From Rotaria sordida (taxonomy: Eukaryota > Rotifera > Eurotatoria > Philodinida > Philodinidae), in contig CAJNOL010000231.1 in NCBI GenBank assembly GCA_905250125.1, positions 62,001-126,000 of the forward strand: a stretch of DNA of 64,000 bases, given 5' to 3'. The notes below the pieces were generated by a model. It worked only from the letters and a program-made list of their open reading frames with translations, was not told where the DNA came from and did not search any database. The position numbers and the translations under genes are program-made. Positions 48,340-62,900 of this stretch are shown in pieces (position 1 is the first letter of the stretch; each line of letters opens with the position of its first letter).

Positions 48340-51300
48340 AATTCTTCTTTATATAACAAAAGATAATAAAAGTTTCTTTTATTATATTTTGCTTCAAATC
48401 TCTCTCTTTCTGTTTCTTTAAAACCAATTTATTTTATAATTTTTTAGCAATTTTCATATTATATTTGTTTATTTAAATACAATGTTGAATGGTTTGTTGA
48501 AATATAAATAGATCGATTATATTAAGCAGATGACAAATATGAGAGATAAAGAACTTGATAATCGACTAAAAATGATTCGAGTCTACTAATAAAGTTACTA
48601 ACTTATCGAAGCAGACACATCATTAGCAAAGCGATGAAAAATGAAAACGACTTTTTTAATGTGTAAGACAAAATCTCTATTTAGCTTATCAAGTTTCATT
48701 TGTTATCTTGCTGCTTATTTATATGGAATTGTTTTGTCTACTAGCATCATTCCAGTTTATTTCAAATTGATTTTACTGTTAAAAATTTAATAATGAAATG
48801 AATAGGCACAATAATAATCATTAAGATTTAATAATAATTCTTCATATATCGATTGATTCAAACTTGTCGATAGAGAAAAACTATCTCGTTTTGGATTAAT
48901 TTCTATTTCTACACTAGTATCAATCAATAAACGTTAATTAACCTCTCAACAAGGCAGTTTTTGCTTGAATGATCATCAATAAGACATGATCTCGCGAGAA
49001 TGATGATTAAAATAGAACAACGGAAATATATTGGAAAAGCTATTGAAAAAAAGAGAAAATTAATTGATTGTAAGATGATCAGTCCCTTCTATTACTCCTG
49101 TCAGATGCAACTTCCTCATATCAACGATGATATTATAGTTAAAAACATTTTCCAAAATAAGAATCGAACTACATTTAGATTTCGACAAAAAAAAAATCAA
49201 GGTGAAAAATATTCTATTTAATTACAAATCTCAACGAAAGTAAATTGAAATTAAATCTTTATTGATATATTAAACTATAAATAATAAAAATAGAATTATT
49301 TAAATAAGATAATTATAATTATGTGACTGTAATAAAACATTTTCACTTATTTGACTCTTAGGATAATATTATATTTTCTGCAAATAACAAAAATACCAAT
49401 AATCAATTAAAGTAGAGTAGTACTCTATGCAAAAATAATCTACAAAAACACTTTTATCTTAACACACGATTAATCTATAAGAACAAATCTCATCTTTATA
49501 AAAACTATATAGATTATTTAATTTTGTATGTATATCAAATGTATTATCTATTATTTTGAACTTATAAAGAATTAAAAAAAAATTGAATTAACTTCTAATC
49601 CTTATAAATTAATATGAAGTTTATTATTTCCTTGGAGAAAACTCTGATCAAACGAACAAAACTAAAATAATAAAATTTTCAAAAGAAAAATATTTCTTTT
49701 CCTCTAGCTCATTAATATATATATATCCATGTTCTTATTCTTTAACTTATTAATCAAAATATATACGCATTGAAGAAAAAGAGACAATGAAAAACTAACA
49801 CGATTAGTCAAGTGTAAAAGATAACTTATTTAAAGAAGAAAAAAAAATGAGTGTCGGAAAAAACTAAAAGAGAGAGAGAACAAAAATTATCATAGAACCA
49901 AACGCAAAAGAAGAAGATAAAGCGAAAAAACAAGTGAAATCAATAGCATATATGAATTAATGTAGGAGGAAAGAAAAATGCAAAAAATTTATTATACAAT
50001 GAATTGTGTATGACTCTTGAAAAGACATTTACGAATCGAATAAAGCATGCAAAGAAGCGCAAAAAATATTATTAGAATTGTCCATCTTATAGTAGAAGAA
50101 ATTCAACATATACGTTATCTTCTCGTTAATTAAGATTCTTAAACGACATAAGAATGCTTTCAGTAACAACATGATGTTAAATTGAGCGTCCAACAGAGAT
50201 AAAATAGTTTTTTTGTAAAATTAATATGGATCTATTAGAAAACAAATCTAAACTATAGTCTAAGGATGACATTAACCCCTCGGGAGCGGAAAGCATATAT
50301 ATATATATATATGTGCTTCAGTTCTTATTCAACTCTTAACTGGCTTCAGTATATCTCTCTCATAATGACATAGCCCGGAAGTTTCCATTAGAGGTGAGGG
50401 AAGGAGACAGCAGCCAGTAGAGAAAAATTTTTACTAGAACCAGCAGTTCATCCATCTCTATTCACCTGATGGCTATGCCACTATTCTTTTATGATGCTAC
50501 AATGATATATAAAATCCTACAGGCAATGGATTCATTATTTCAAATAGCATGCAAACCTGTCTTTCATATTGTTCTCTGATACATGTTCTTTCTTTTTGTA
50601 GTTAGATTCATTGTTTTCAAACTGTTTTCTTAGGTCTTCCATCAATGATTACTACTTATCGTCGGTATACATAATTATATGTGTGTCTATGATCTCTGAG
50701 TTTCATAATAGAAAACAAAAAAAACAAGAAAAAATTACTTTTTTTCTTCTTTGTAAACCCATACTATCCTACCGTATGATACTTTCAAGTCTTTTTGAAA
50801 TTCTTTATACTTATTTATTTTTTTTCCAGATTTTTAGTTATTTTATCTATATTTACAGTCAAAAAACCACGTTCATGTTTTGCATATCAATATTTATGCT
50901 ATTATTTCAGTTATTCATGTCAGACCATAAACTGATATCGAACATGAATATTCTATTGGATTATCATAAATTATATTTTTGACATCGTAATTATACAAAG
51001 TAAGACTAACGATGAAGAGAAAAATAAACATCAATGTAAGCGTGTTGATTGTTTAGAAATTAAAGAGTAAATAGAATAGTATTTAAATCTATTTCTAAGT
51101 TACATCAAGATTAATGAAGGTAATTTTTTCTTAATCAAAAGAAAAATGAAATAAGTAAGACAATCTTTATAATATTCTTATGTGATAGGGAATCTCTTAT
51201 TTTAATCATTTGAATTCTTCTAGTACTAAACAGATATTTTAATTTTTAAGTCTGAAGAAAATAATCAATAAATAATTTAGATTGATTAGAAAAAAATGAT

Positions 51301-52689
51301 TTAATATAACTTTGTGTTATCTTACTATAGGCTTTTATCAGATTCTTTAAGATCTTATTGAAATTTGATTGAATTCTCGTTATCAGAATTACATTCAGAT
51401 TTTGAAGGACGCTGTGTATTTATTTTCAACTATCGATTGTTTTCAATTTTGAAAAAAAAAAAAGCAAAGTTTACAAACATTAGCCTTTCTTGTGTGACTT
51501 TCTCTCAGAAAATATCACGTTCTTTTGAAGATTAGAAAATGAATAGTATAGATTCGATCATGAAATTTCATCCTCATGTTTGAAACAATATTTTTTGACA
51601 TTTTATTTTCGAGGCCATTGTGACTGGAAATGATAGCTGTGAATACGTATGTCAGGTGAGTAAAAGATAAAAACTCATACAGGACTACATAAATTCGGTG
51701 TAGAGTAATCTAAAATATTGGCAATAGAGTTTGAATTAACATGAGAACGGTAAATGATTTTATCTAGAGTCAATCTCTTGTCCTATCGAAAATTTTTATT
51801 ATTGCTCCTGATCATAATGAATGGCTGAAGACTAGCCCACCACTTTCAATTACCAGATCAACGTGACACAAACTACAGAACTTTATACAGCAAATAAAAA
51901 AGCGCAACGTATGAGGGCTGAATGGGGTACACGATCGATTACAGAAATGTTTTGCCTCGCACCACATTAGTAACTAAAATAGAATAGGAAAAGAACAAAT
52001 CGTATTTCTAAAGTAACTAAATTCATTTCCTGCGTTAATATTTCCTCAGTTTAATAATTGTTTGCTAATGGCAAACATTTTGCAATAATTTTTCAAATAT
52101 ATTTTTCTCATATAGTTTACTTCGTTCTATGCAAATTCACAATAGTTATTAAGCAAATAATTTCGTAAACTTCATTTGAAAAAGAAAAGTAAACAAAAAT
52201 TCAAAATTAATTCGAATTTTATTAATAATAATAATCACATTCAATGAAGTTTTATGCGATTTAGATTTGTTTACGTATTGAGAAAATGCGTATTCCATTT
52301 GTTTTTCGATAAATACAAATCACATACATAAAATCAATTGTGATATAAATAGAACTATTGGTAAATTGATAACAATAGCATATGTAATTGAGTATTTTTT
52401 CAGAGACAATAATAAATCCATCAAATGATTAATTCAAATGATATTCGTCAATGAATAAGATAAACTAAATAGTTTAATTTTGACATCGATATTTATATTG
52501 ATGAGGAAAGAAATTGTTTAATTCAAGATGAATGATATTAATACTTAGATGAATATCGAACCGTAAATAAAATAAATGCTTGACTAAGAGCAAATATTTG
52601 TCGAAAACTAACGCATTGATACAGTTTAAGATAAAGTCTAAGTTAGGTGATAATGTATTGACATCTATCACTACATATGATAGAATATT
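48340..52689. other. Gene-poor AT-rich region
   Basis: I see no gene I can defend. The ORFs at 49000-49221 and 50611-50982 are AT-driven, without recognisable motifs. A short (AT)n run is at about 50298-50312. Confidence 0.45.
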
Positions 52690-53556
52690 AAAAAAAAAAA
52701 ACTATTAATTTAAGAAAAATAAATTTTTTCCATTTACTATTTTGACTATTCTGAAATGATGTATTAATTAGTTTTATAGCTAATATAGCATTTATCATAA
52801 AACTTTTAAAACGAACTTCTATTAATAAATACATTTTATGTAAAAATAGTTTCATTTGATTTGTTTCTAGAATTTGAAATAGAAATAAAAGATTATATAT
52901 TGTTTGAAGCCAAACAAAATAGTGAGCAGGCAGTAATACTGGTAAACTATGATAACGACATGTAATTGGCACCGTTATCGGATTAAAAATAATAATAGAT
53001 AGAATAATCGATATGTATTTTCTGCATGAATAAAATAGACCGAGTAATAATGATAATATTATATGAACTTGTATATCTAAACAAATACTCCATAAAAGAC
53101 TTAAACTAGTTAGTTAGTATTCAATATCAATATGATTTTAAAAAGACATTCAAATATCAAGGTTCATCCAAAACAAACATTAGTAAAGTTAGGGCAAGAG
53201 TATATCAAGTCAAAATCTAAATGCACGTTTTAATATTAAAATTGAATAATACTGTAGAAATAAGTAATATAATTAAAATTCGTTTTATTCCACTGACTTA
53301 TTAGTTTGTGTGTTAATAAAAAAAAAAAAAACCCAAAAGTATAAAAAAAAAAAGATTTTCAAATCATTGGTCATTAAAGGTAACAATGTGAAAATTATAC
53401 TTTTTAAAAATTATTCCCATTCAACATGTACATAAGATGGTATAAGTGTATTAAATATAATTACTAAATGATATAAAATAATTAACAAATTAGCAATAGC
53501 ACATAATCCATCGACTGGATAGAAATAATCATTTGTATTGTCTGCGAGATGGAATA
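52690..53556 (-). pseudogene. Remnant of an acyltransferase-3 (NRF-6-like) membrane protein
   Basis: The minus-strand exon-like block 53410-53556 reads NDYFYPVDGLCAIANLLIIL, then YHLVII, which resembles the first transmembrane helix of acyltransferase-3 proteins (consensus DGLRAIA....YH; here the Arg is Cys). After a stop-ridden stretch (53100-53400), 52690-53090 reads SLLWSICLDIQVHIILSLLL, the position of the family's WSLSVE.Q.Y motif (Glu replaced by Asp, Tyr by His), followed by further hydrophobic helices. Such proteins transfer acyl groups across membranes. Stops, missing helices and altered motif residues point to a decayed gene. The match is from memory of motifs only. Confidence 0.5.
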
Positions 53557-54082
53557 ATGATAAAAAACAATCTTATCGAGATTGTCATCACATTTTTTTG
53601 TCATATGTTTTTAAAACAAAAACTGTTACATTTTGTCTGTTTATATGTATTTTTTCATTTTTCTTCGTTCTTGACAACTGAATTTTGATGAAGAAGAAAA
53701 GACAAAACAAAAAAATCTTGACATGAGAAAAACATTTATTGATGAATAAAATGTGCAAAAAAAAAAAGAAAAGATATTTAATTGATTATAATGATATAAC
53801 AATAAGTTATCTTTTTACAAATTCTATTTGATTTTGATAGTTTCGGCTTTATTTTGACACAAAAATAAAAGTAGCCATTGTTAGAAAAATAATTTTATGC
53901 TTCATTGTCAACGATTCTTTTAGTTTAATTTGCATTATCAAAGTAATTCTATATTTTTCATCTTCTCTCTTATATTCCCATATGATTGTTGACATCAGAG
54001 AAGAATAAAGCAAAAAAAAAAAAAAAGAAGATTTTTGCGTAGCATTTCAATAACCATTACAAAAACAAGATTGAACATGTCC
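53557..54082. other. AT-rich spacer
   Basis: Nothing identifiable. Confidence 0.5.
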
Positions 54083-54788
54083 TTAAGAAAAGGTCAATTT
54101 TCGTCAGAATTATCAAAATTAAGATAAATGGATGGAAAGATAGCTTGGGGCCTGATCTCCCATAAATGACATGACTTTTTATTCAACATCTCATTTTTTT
54201 TTTCATTAAAATTGTTGATAACTTCTGTCATCGCTTACTTGAAAAATATGCTGTTCTCAGAAAACACAGTAAATATTTTTCGTTTTTTTCTCTACTTATG
54301 CTTTTGTTTTGATCGCATATCTTAAAATTTTTGAAAGAGTTTCATTGTAGTCAATTGCTTTTGTGTGTGTGTGTTTAATAGATCATGTCAAGATGCAATA
54401 CATGATAGACTCCCTTTGTTACCATTATATAAAAGAATGCTTTTATAATTAGAACACTATTTTTTGAGAGTTTTTCGGTAACATCGAACTTTTCTTCCTT
54501 TATAAAGTAAGAATTCCAAAAACAAAGGGACGACTCTGTTATGCTCTACATCTTGACATGTTCTTTCAAACAAAAAAACAGAATGAAAATCCATAGAGAA
54601 TATTGAATTACCATATGAGATGTTTGTTTTTTTTCTTGTAAGCTTGTTTGTTGAATATCTTCTGGAAACGTCATGATATAGATTGGAGAATGTTACTATA
54701 ACCTCTCCGCTATAGTACTCACACATCCCGAAGATTTCCTACGATTTGAATATATCTGACCTAAGATCAATTTCTAAGGAGATCTTAA
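54083..54788 (+). mobile_element. Dispersed repeat family 2, copy C
   Basis: Same order of blocks as 14690-15361: TTTTCGTCAGAATTATCAAA, AAATGACATG, an inner palindrome (CATCTTGACATGTTC against CATGTCAAGATG), TTTCAAACAAAA and GATCAATTTCTAAGGAGATC. TTAA bounds both ends (54083-54086 and 54785-54788). No ORF; the ORF at 54457-54726 is a by-product. Confidence 0.7.
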
Positions 54789-55621
54789 CAAAAAAAAAAA
54801 AAAAACTTATTCAGATTTTTATCCAATAATTAATTGATGCGGAGTTGCAAAAAAAAATGCTATTTATTTCTTATATTATTATAGATTTAATTACTTGAAT
54901 AATTATTCATTTTACAATTTTTATATCAAGAATTTATAATTCATATCTATGATGGTGGTAAGTAATTTTACAAAATTATTTATCTTTCATATATTCATGT
55001 ATTTTTGAAGATTAAATTTTATCTTAGAAATAAAGGAGAAATATAATAGTAATAAAAACTGTAAGTTATATTTCCAAGTAACTTATTTTGGTAATTTGGA
55101 ATCTTTTTATAGATAATAATAATAAGCTTTTGTTAGTTGTCATATGACGTTAAAGATGTATATGAAAAAAAAAAATCATGATAAAAATTTATCTAATTAT
55201 ATAGAGGATTGTTTTAAGTTACTAGAGAAGAAACAAGATGACACAAATGATGACATATTCTGTCATAAAAAATAAAAAAAAAATTCTATTGAATAATTCA
55301 TTCGTATGTCATTCAGATTTAACCAAGCAAAATGAAGAATCTATTGTCTTGTATTTCTTCATTAATTAATTTTTCTATATGAAACAAAAACAAAAAACAA
55401 AAAGATTCTTTTTTATATATTCATATGCTCATACATCAATAAACAAAGTCAACTGATTAATAAAAACAATTTTATTGATGATGAATAATTTTCTTCTTCA
55501 AAGAATTAATAATGAAAATATAAAATGCATGAAAGAATTATCAGTTATTTGAAAATATTTTAAATGGAAGAATATTATTATTCTTTTCTTATCGTCTTTT
55601 TTTTATTTTTTGTGTTTGTTT
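54789..55621. other. AT-rich spacer downstream of CFAP276
   Basis: No gene. It contains the 3' flank of the minus-strand CFAP276 gene. Confidence 0.5.
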
Positions 55622-56302
55622 TTATGCTACAAAATACGATCCAAGATGATTTCGAGCATAACCACGGTTAGTTAACATTGTATGATTACCCTCTAGAAAA
55701 AGAAAAATATAAATAACAATAACAAAAATGAAATATTATCGGCAAAAAAACAAAATACTTACGTATAGCTTGTTTGGGCTCTGATAAATGTTCCTTTCGA
55801 CTACTTTCAACAATACGTAATGGATGATTCAATTCGGATTGAACTGGAGCTTTATAAACAATTCGATTTTTTAAAATTCGACTAAAAACAAAGAAAAATA
55901 AGATTAAATTGTCTTTTTGTTTTTGTTTTTTTTTTTGGATAAATACTCGTGATCATCAGAAACAGTTTCTAATTGAACACGGGTACGTGCTTTTCCTGCG
56001 AATGTTTCACTATTTTGATCATATTGACTTTTAAGAAGAAAATCAAGTGAATCATGAGGTGCCTTAGGATCATCTGTATAAATTTCATGACGACCAGAAG
56101 AAAGTGTTGCCGTAGAATATAAACGATTCCATGGTTCTACACGTTGTATATCATGTATTTTTTCACGACCAAATGGAATTTTCTTTTGAGCTGAATGATC
56201 TGAAAATGTTTCATCATTTTCAAGACGTGGATATGAGAGAGGATCTCGATGATTTACAGCTCGATGAATTGTATGGGTCATTGTTCTTCTATACCTTTTC
56301 AA
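55622..56302 (-). CDS. CFAP276: CFAP276 (C1orf194) ciliary microtubule inner protein
   Basis: Three exons (55947-56302, 55763-55881, 55622-55692) join in frame to 181 residues (174 if the second Met at 56281 is used). The matches to vertebrate CFAP276 as I remember it are in order: RDPLSYPRLENDETF near the N-terminus, EPWNRLYSTATLSSGRHE, DSLDFLLKSQYDQ, then HPLRIVESSRKEHLSEPKQA, and AIQGNHTMLTNRGYAR close to the C-terminus (family: SIHSIQG...TNGGYSR). The protein lines the inside of axonemal doublet microtubules in motile cilia. It is soluble, without a signal peptide. Either Met could start it; TATAG just upstream of the second Met may be a splice acceptor. The ciliary role is established for the family and inferred here. 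Confidence 0.88.
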
Positions 56303-57976
56303 TCAGATAGATTTTTTTTTCTTCTATTCAATCATAAGCCATTTATAACTACAATATGAAAGATGTTGCTTAACAACCAACAATTCTTCAATCAGATAAA
56401 TAGTATATAAAAAGTCAGATTTGTTTCTATTTTTATTATTATTAGATTATTGTAGTTATTCATCCGAAGTCGAATGTTTTGTTTATTCACTTAGAGGCCG
56501 CTACTAATCATGTTAGACATGCATCGATTAATAAAATATCTGTATGAACATCTGTTCAAATACTAAAAGAAACAGAAGGTTTTGTATAAAATAATCCATA
56601 AAATTTGTTGACTAAAGAGAAGCATAAAATCTGATAACCAATATCTCTTTTATCGAAAGAATCTCAATAAAAGAAAAAAAAAAAAAAGAAAAGCAAACGT
56701 AAAAACAGTCTCGTATAATTCAAGTATCGATCAATTCTATCAATATTAATTCAATGATTACTAATGTTGCTTGTCAAATATGTCTGATGATCGTGAATGA
56801 TTAATTATTGAGTTAAATCTAAGTTAGATTCTTGTTTTGTGTTTTTGTTTATCAATAGATTTATTATATAAATAGTAGAACGTAGTTTTTTTTTTTGTAT
56901 TCTTCTACAAATTTCATACGCATGAGTGATATATTCAGACATACTATCATTATATGTTAGAAAAAGAAAAATAGATAATATTTCAATGAATCGATTTTTA
57001 TGTTTTATTAAAAATATCGATAAAAAGATTTTCTTTTTTTGAAGTTAAATTTTAATAAGTTTACATTTTATTGTTGCGTAACATAGGATTTATTATTTTT
57101 CTTTGACAAAAAGATTTTCTATCATAACTATAATAATAGTTCCTATCTCAATAAAAAAAAAAAAGAAAGGAAATCGAACAACTCGCTCTATTCTAATGTT
57201 ATACTTAGTGTAAATCAATTATAGAAAATATGTGAAAAGACAAAAAAGTTGAATGAGTGTAATAGACTTATTTTCTGTTATTCGATAAGCTTTTTTTAAG
57301 CTTTTGACAGAATAATTAAACATAGGTTCTTTTTTTTTGTAGAACAAATATTTGCTATATTTGTGAGTTTATTAGTTTTTCTTTTTGTTATTTATAATTA
57401 ACATGTTTCTCTTGTGTTTTTTTCATTGTCTTTTCCTTATTCTCTTTTTCTTATTATGCAGAACTACGAACTGAATGGTCACCCGAACTATGTTGTGCTG
57501 TTGTTATTTTGTCAATAAGAATAATTTCTGATAAGAAAAATGTAGGATGTGGCGTCCTATTTATCGCATCGTATTGATGTACTTCTTAGTTCTGATATTA
57601 GAATAAGAGAAAAAGAAAAGCTGTATTTATTATCTGTCGACTATGTTAGATGTTATACATTCACATGGTTGTGTCCAATTATCTTGCATCAAATATCGAA
57701 TAACATTCAATCTCATTTGTTTTTTATTGAATTGAAAGTCAACGTATATTGATCATTTTTTACTATTTTTTCTTTAACTTGTACTTTTCTTGAAATTGAT
57801 CGAAATTGAAAAGAAAATTTTTTAGTTAATAACAGGCAAGTACAAATTATTTTATAAGAAGAGAAAAATTAAATATTCAATTGTTTTTGACATTGAATCT
57901 TTCTTTTTTTTAGTTGTAAAATTAAAAATAATAAAATAAAATCTTCTAGATTAATTATTTATTATATTGATTTAAC
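56303..57976. other. Intergenic region between CFAP276 and the GPCR
   Basis: It contains the presumptive start regions of two divergent genes. No motif beyond AT-rich runs is clear; the ORF at 57549-57752 has no support. Confidence 0.5.
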
Positions 57977-59926
57977 ATGTCATCTGACAATGATGTGTAT
58001 CGGTGGTATGCAGATGTAATTGTTTATCGTGGTTTTGGTCCGTTAATAGCTTGTTTGGGTATTGTTGGTGGAACACTTTCTTTACTTGTTTTTCGTCGAA
58101 AAACATTAAGAAAAAAATCTTGTTCAATTTATTTTTTTTATTTGGCATTAGCTGATCTTTTATGTATGATTTGTTGGCTTGTACATTTTGTTTTACCAAC
58201 ATATGACATTCATATTCTTACTGTATCAAATTTTTTTTGCAAAATATTTGTATTTGCCATGTATTTTGCTTTTGATTTGGCAAATTACATTCTTACTGTA
58301 TGGTAAGTTTTTTTTTCTTTTTTTTGTTTTATTTAAATTTGATTGTAATTCTATTGGAAGTTAAACAATATGACAAGCATATCTAGATGTATGAGTCATA
58401 TTTTGTAATATTTATTATTTATAATGGAACGGACAATATCGTCCATATGCTTATCGTTATATATATCAAGCTTTCTTTCACTTATCTAGATGTCGATTAA
58501 TAAATAATGAGAAGAAACCGTTAACTATCATAGTACAGAAAATAAATCAAGAAGATATGTATGGCAATGATAATAAGAGGACAACATCGATTTAGAAAGG
58601 TCTAATATCTATCCAATTGTTGACACAATGATTAATTTCTTGCAGTATGCATTAAAAAAAAAGGAGACGATGTATAGAAGACAAATCTTTTTTTCATAAT
58701 ATAAGTATTATCGTATATGGTCCATGTTTTCGGATATAAGATTAATGTCATTATAAACAATATTTATTAGAAATATGAGTTCTAACTATGAATTGATTTA
58801 CGATCAACTGGTGAAAAAAACAAATGAGATAGATTGATTAGGTATTAATTTGAAGTCTGTAACTCTATGCTTTAGATTGGAAAACAAAAATAATATACGT
58901 AGGAAATATATCAAATAATAATTTATCAAAAAAAAAAATATTTTTTCCGAGTTCTTTTAATTTCAAACTTATGTTCTGATCTATAAATAAGTTTAATTTT
59001 GAAAAGATCAAATCGAATAAATTTTATTTTTTTGTTTTAATAAAATAATTTAGTTCTATCGATCGTGCTGTTAGTGTATTATCACCAATTGAAGGTCGAA
59101 AATTTTGTCGTGCACGAACAGCATATACAATAACATTTCTATTAGTTATAATTCATACATTGTTAAATAGTCATTTATTATATGGTTTTGTTATATTATC
59201 AGCAAAAACAATATCAAGTCCACCTATACGAATATGTCATCATCGTATGGATTCTCCAACATATAAAAAATTTTTTTCAATTTATGATTCATATGTTGAT
59301 GTTATTAAAACAAATGCTATTCCATTTATAATTATGAGTATATGTAATATAATAATAATACTACGTGTATGTCGATCAAAATCATTAATGAATTTTAATG
59401 GAAAAAATCGTGGTCGAAAAGCAAAAAAAAAATTTGAAAAAGATCGTCAATTAACATTAATGTTACTTGGTTCAGCTATTGCTTTTCTTTTTTTAACATT
59501 ACCAACTGAAATTAATGATATTATTCGATCACATTCACATGATAAACTTGTTACAGAAAAAACATATCTTTTATCAGCTATACTTCTTTCACTTGCACAT
59601 CTTAATTATGCCGTAAGTTTGATTTCTTTTTGTTTTTGTACTTTTCTAATGATAAATTTACAAATATTTTTTTTTAGGTCCATTTTTATATATATACATT
59701 GACGGGTGATGTATTTCGACAACAATTACTTAAATTATGGCCTATTTATACTATATGGCCTTATATTGTTGCATTTAGTAGATGTAAACGAGCTCCTCCT
59801 CCAACATCATCATGTGCAACAAGTTATAATCAAAGACTTTATGTTAGAAATAATCAAAATACTCAACTAGATACTTTACTTGTTACATCAAGAATTCATG
59901 ATGATAATGATAGTTTTATGACATAG
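57977..59926 (+). CDS. Rhodopsin-like GPCR, peptide-receptor type
   Basis: Three exons (57977-58302, 59054-59612, 59678-59926) join in frame to 377 residues with seven hydrophobic helices. TM1 is GPLIACLGIVGGTLSLLVF, TM2 FYLALADLLCMICWLVHF, and the disulfide Cys before TM3 is in FFCKIF. The DRY position reads IDRA. TM6 is LTLMLLGSAIAFLFLTLP, and TM7 ends NYAVHFYIYTLTGDVFR, the peptide-receptor variant of NPxxY. The third loop is basic (RGRKAKKKFEKDRQ), suited to G-protein coupling. It resembles invertebrate FMRFamide- or myosuppressin-type receptors, but the ligand cannot be assigned. The first intron is 751 bp, long for this window; no transposon was seen in it. AATAAA follows at 59932-59937. 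Confidence 0.88.
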
Positions 59927-59937
59927 TTTTGAATAAA

Positions 59938-62900
59938 AGAAATTTATTTAACATTCAACAATAGAATGTTTCTTTTTTTTTTTCTCTTTAGGTTAATTGA
60001 TTTATTAAAGTATTTCGCTTCGATGAATGAAAAGGAAGTAACATTCATTCTGAAATAGGATATATTCATATTTATAGAATATAAAAGAATTACTCTAGTA
60101 TATATCACATACGTATTAAACAAAGGAGGAGACAATTTATTTCTGTCAAGCTAATAGGATGTGCAGCTGAATATTTTTCTTGATTTATTTCCTAGACTAT
60201 TATAGGTCAGGTCAGGAACTATTCTACTAGAAATTTTTGACCTTGTCTGTATAGCACATGTCGATTTTCATTATTATTGTAAGGAATGAAGATCAGATTT
60301 CATTAATTCAAGTAGATTTGAGCTTAATCTGAGAATATGTTGTCATTGAAAAAAAAAAAAAAACAAAGAGATTTAATATGATGACCTCAAATATTTCAAG
60401 TTGATTTTAATTAAGTAACAAATTTCAAAAATTCTTAGAGAAATATTCATTTTTATTGATATTTTTATATTAGAAAACTCTATAATAATACATTTATCTA
60501 TTATTGAACAACCAAAAAAAAAAAAAAATTCATTATTTTATTTAACATATATATATATTTGAAATCGATGATATCAAGTATGATATTGACATTAATTATT
60601 TTTGTTTGTATTTATTTCTTCATTTGCATCTCATATATACAACAATTATTGCAGTTACGATAATGAATGTAAACAATAATTCAAGCATACTGCTTGATTG
60701 AGTTATTTTTGTCAGTATTTCTCTATGTTTTTTGTATATATATAGAATTTCTAATGGTTCTTATTTCTAATATGATTAGATAAACTATTCATATAGGTTT
60801 CATTTTCATTTATTGATATATTTTGACAAAATTTCGAGAAATAATTATATTAAAATTTTTACACGTTCATATTTCACTAAGATCGACATTTGATTAATCG
60901 CAAACTTAATTTATATAGAAGAGATCTATCAAATGTATTCATACACAAATTATAAAACCAAAATTGATTTAAATTATAAGAAAGGATTGAATTTTACTGT
61001 TGATATCTCAAGTAATTTTTGGATTTTATGAAAAAAAATTAAGTTTGTTGTGTTTTTTTGACAAATATTTACATGTAATGTCTGAAGTAAACTAGACGAA
61101 AATTATATCAATGAATAGAAGAATAAAGACTTGATTCAATCATATATTAATACAAAAAAGATTTAGATGTTTCAATAAATTAAAATGTTTTTTTTTTGAG
61201 AAAAATAGATAAGGTTAAATGAAAAAAAAAAAGACGTTTTTGTAGAAGTTCTGAGAAAATCAAGGAAAAATATTTTTATTCAGATATATAGACAAAAAGT
61301 TTCAAGTCAAAATAATAAAAAAAAAGCATTTCGTATTGTATTTAAATACAGTAAACCAGATAAAATTATATTATAAATAATGTCAAAGGTGATAGAAGAA
61401 TAACATGCTTTTGAAACAATGCAAAAAAATTGAAATGATTATGTAGATCGATACAGAATTTGATTTCTTTTATAGAACATTTCAAAACATTTACGTATTT
61501 TATTTCAAATAACATGACTTTAGTTGCTTTTCACTTTTTTTTTTTTATCTATTCATAATGTTAATAATTCATATGCTAAATTATTACATAATGTAAATAT
61601 ATATATATTGATAAAAATAATAATTAGGGATTTATTGACCATCGCTACATAGAAGTTAGTACAAACAACGATTATTTAATGTTAAGATTTTGATTGTCAT
61701 TGCATCAATAAAAGACATGAATTGAATACATTTAGAGAAAATGATTCTAAAGATAAATGCATATCACAACGACTGAATTATCTCGTAATTTACCGGTTTG
61801 ATTGGTCGATCTGTTTTTGTTTTTAATTGGATTCTTCTATTATCTTTAGAATATTTGTCAATTCATCATATTTCAAGACAGGAAGAAGTGAGAGAGTAAT
61901 TTTCACTAATACGATTTTGACTAGCAAAACAAAAACTGAAATTTTTCTAAAAGCGGAAGAAAGGGGGTGTGCACCACATGAACTCTATATCCCTGGCTAT
62001 GAAATATCAGTAATATTGAGGTATCATTTATTTGAAATAGAAATATGACAAGATGTTTAGTAAAATGATACATTCGTTTATAATATTATATCAAATAATA
62101 TAATCTATAAAAATTGAATGAAATTGTTTTTTATTTTTATCCAATCTATACGATTAGTTGTGAAAAAAGAATTAACTAGTATTTTGTGTACACACACACA
62201 TACATATAACATTAACGCAAGTTTTAAGTATTGTTTTTCTTTTCTCTAGGACGATTTGTAAAAACAGTTACGTTGTTAATGCGATTTCCCTAACCAAATT
62301 AAATCTTTTTTACTAATAATAACAAAAAAGACATTATCTATGTTGAAATCAAAAATAGAATGCAATATCATTAGTATCTATAACAAATATAATATCTTTA
62401 TTTCCCTTACATAAAACAGATATATTATTGTCCACTGGATTTCATACAATTACGACACAAACCATTCGCTTATCAAGATATCTAGGGTTTTTGTTTAAAA
62501 GAAAGAAACTCATATGACATTCTATCGATGTTATATACAGTAATATAAGAACAAGAAATTTCTAGCAAAAAAAATTCTTGTTCATAGTTCTATTCTGCAA
62601 GCAATGTATCCGACGAATCATTATCATTCATTACATGAAATAAAGATGAAAAATATGATTTAAAATGAATACAGTAAATCCTCTTTCTCTCTCAGTGAAT
62701 AACTCTTGATTGTGAATGTGAACATCGATTGTTTTTTTGACCCTGTCTATATGTTTAAGAAATTAATTGACTCTATAATTTAATTCAATGAAAGCAAAAA
62801 GAAAAAAAAGAATGGACAAACAAATATCGTTGTCTTTTTGAATAACTTCTCAACCTTTATCTATCAGATATAGTAACAAGCAATGTTCTTGAGTTAGAGA

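Noticed and set aside
49000..49221. 73-codon ORF on the + strand
   Set aside because: Lysine- and isoleucine-rich, with no motif and no splice sites in useful phase.
50370..50485. Possible inverted repeat GACATAGCC ... GGCTATGCC
   Set aside because: Only 8-9 bp pair, and the flanking sequence does not; this is too weak to call an element.
50611..50982. 123-codon ORF on the + strand
   Set aside because: Composition is that of translated AT-rich DNA (Phe, Ile, Tyr, Ser), with no motif or splice context. Length alone is not enough here.
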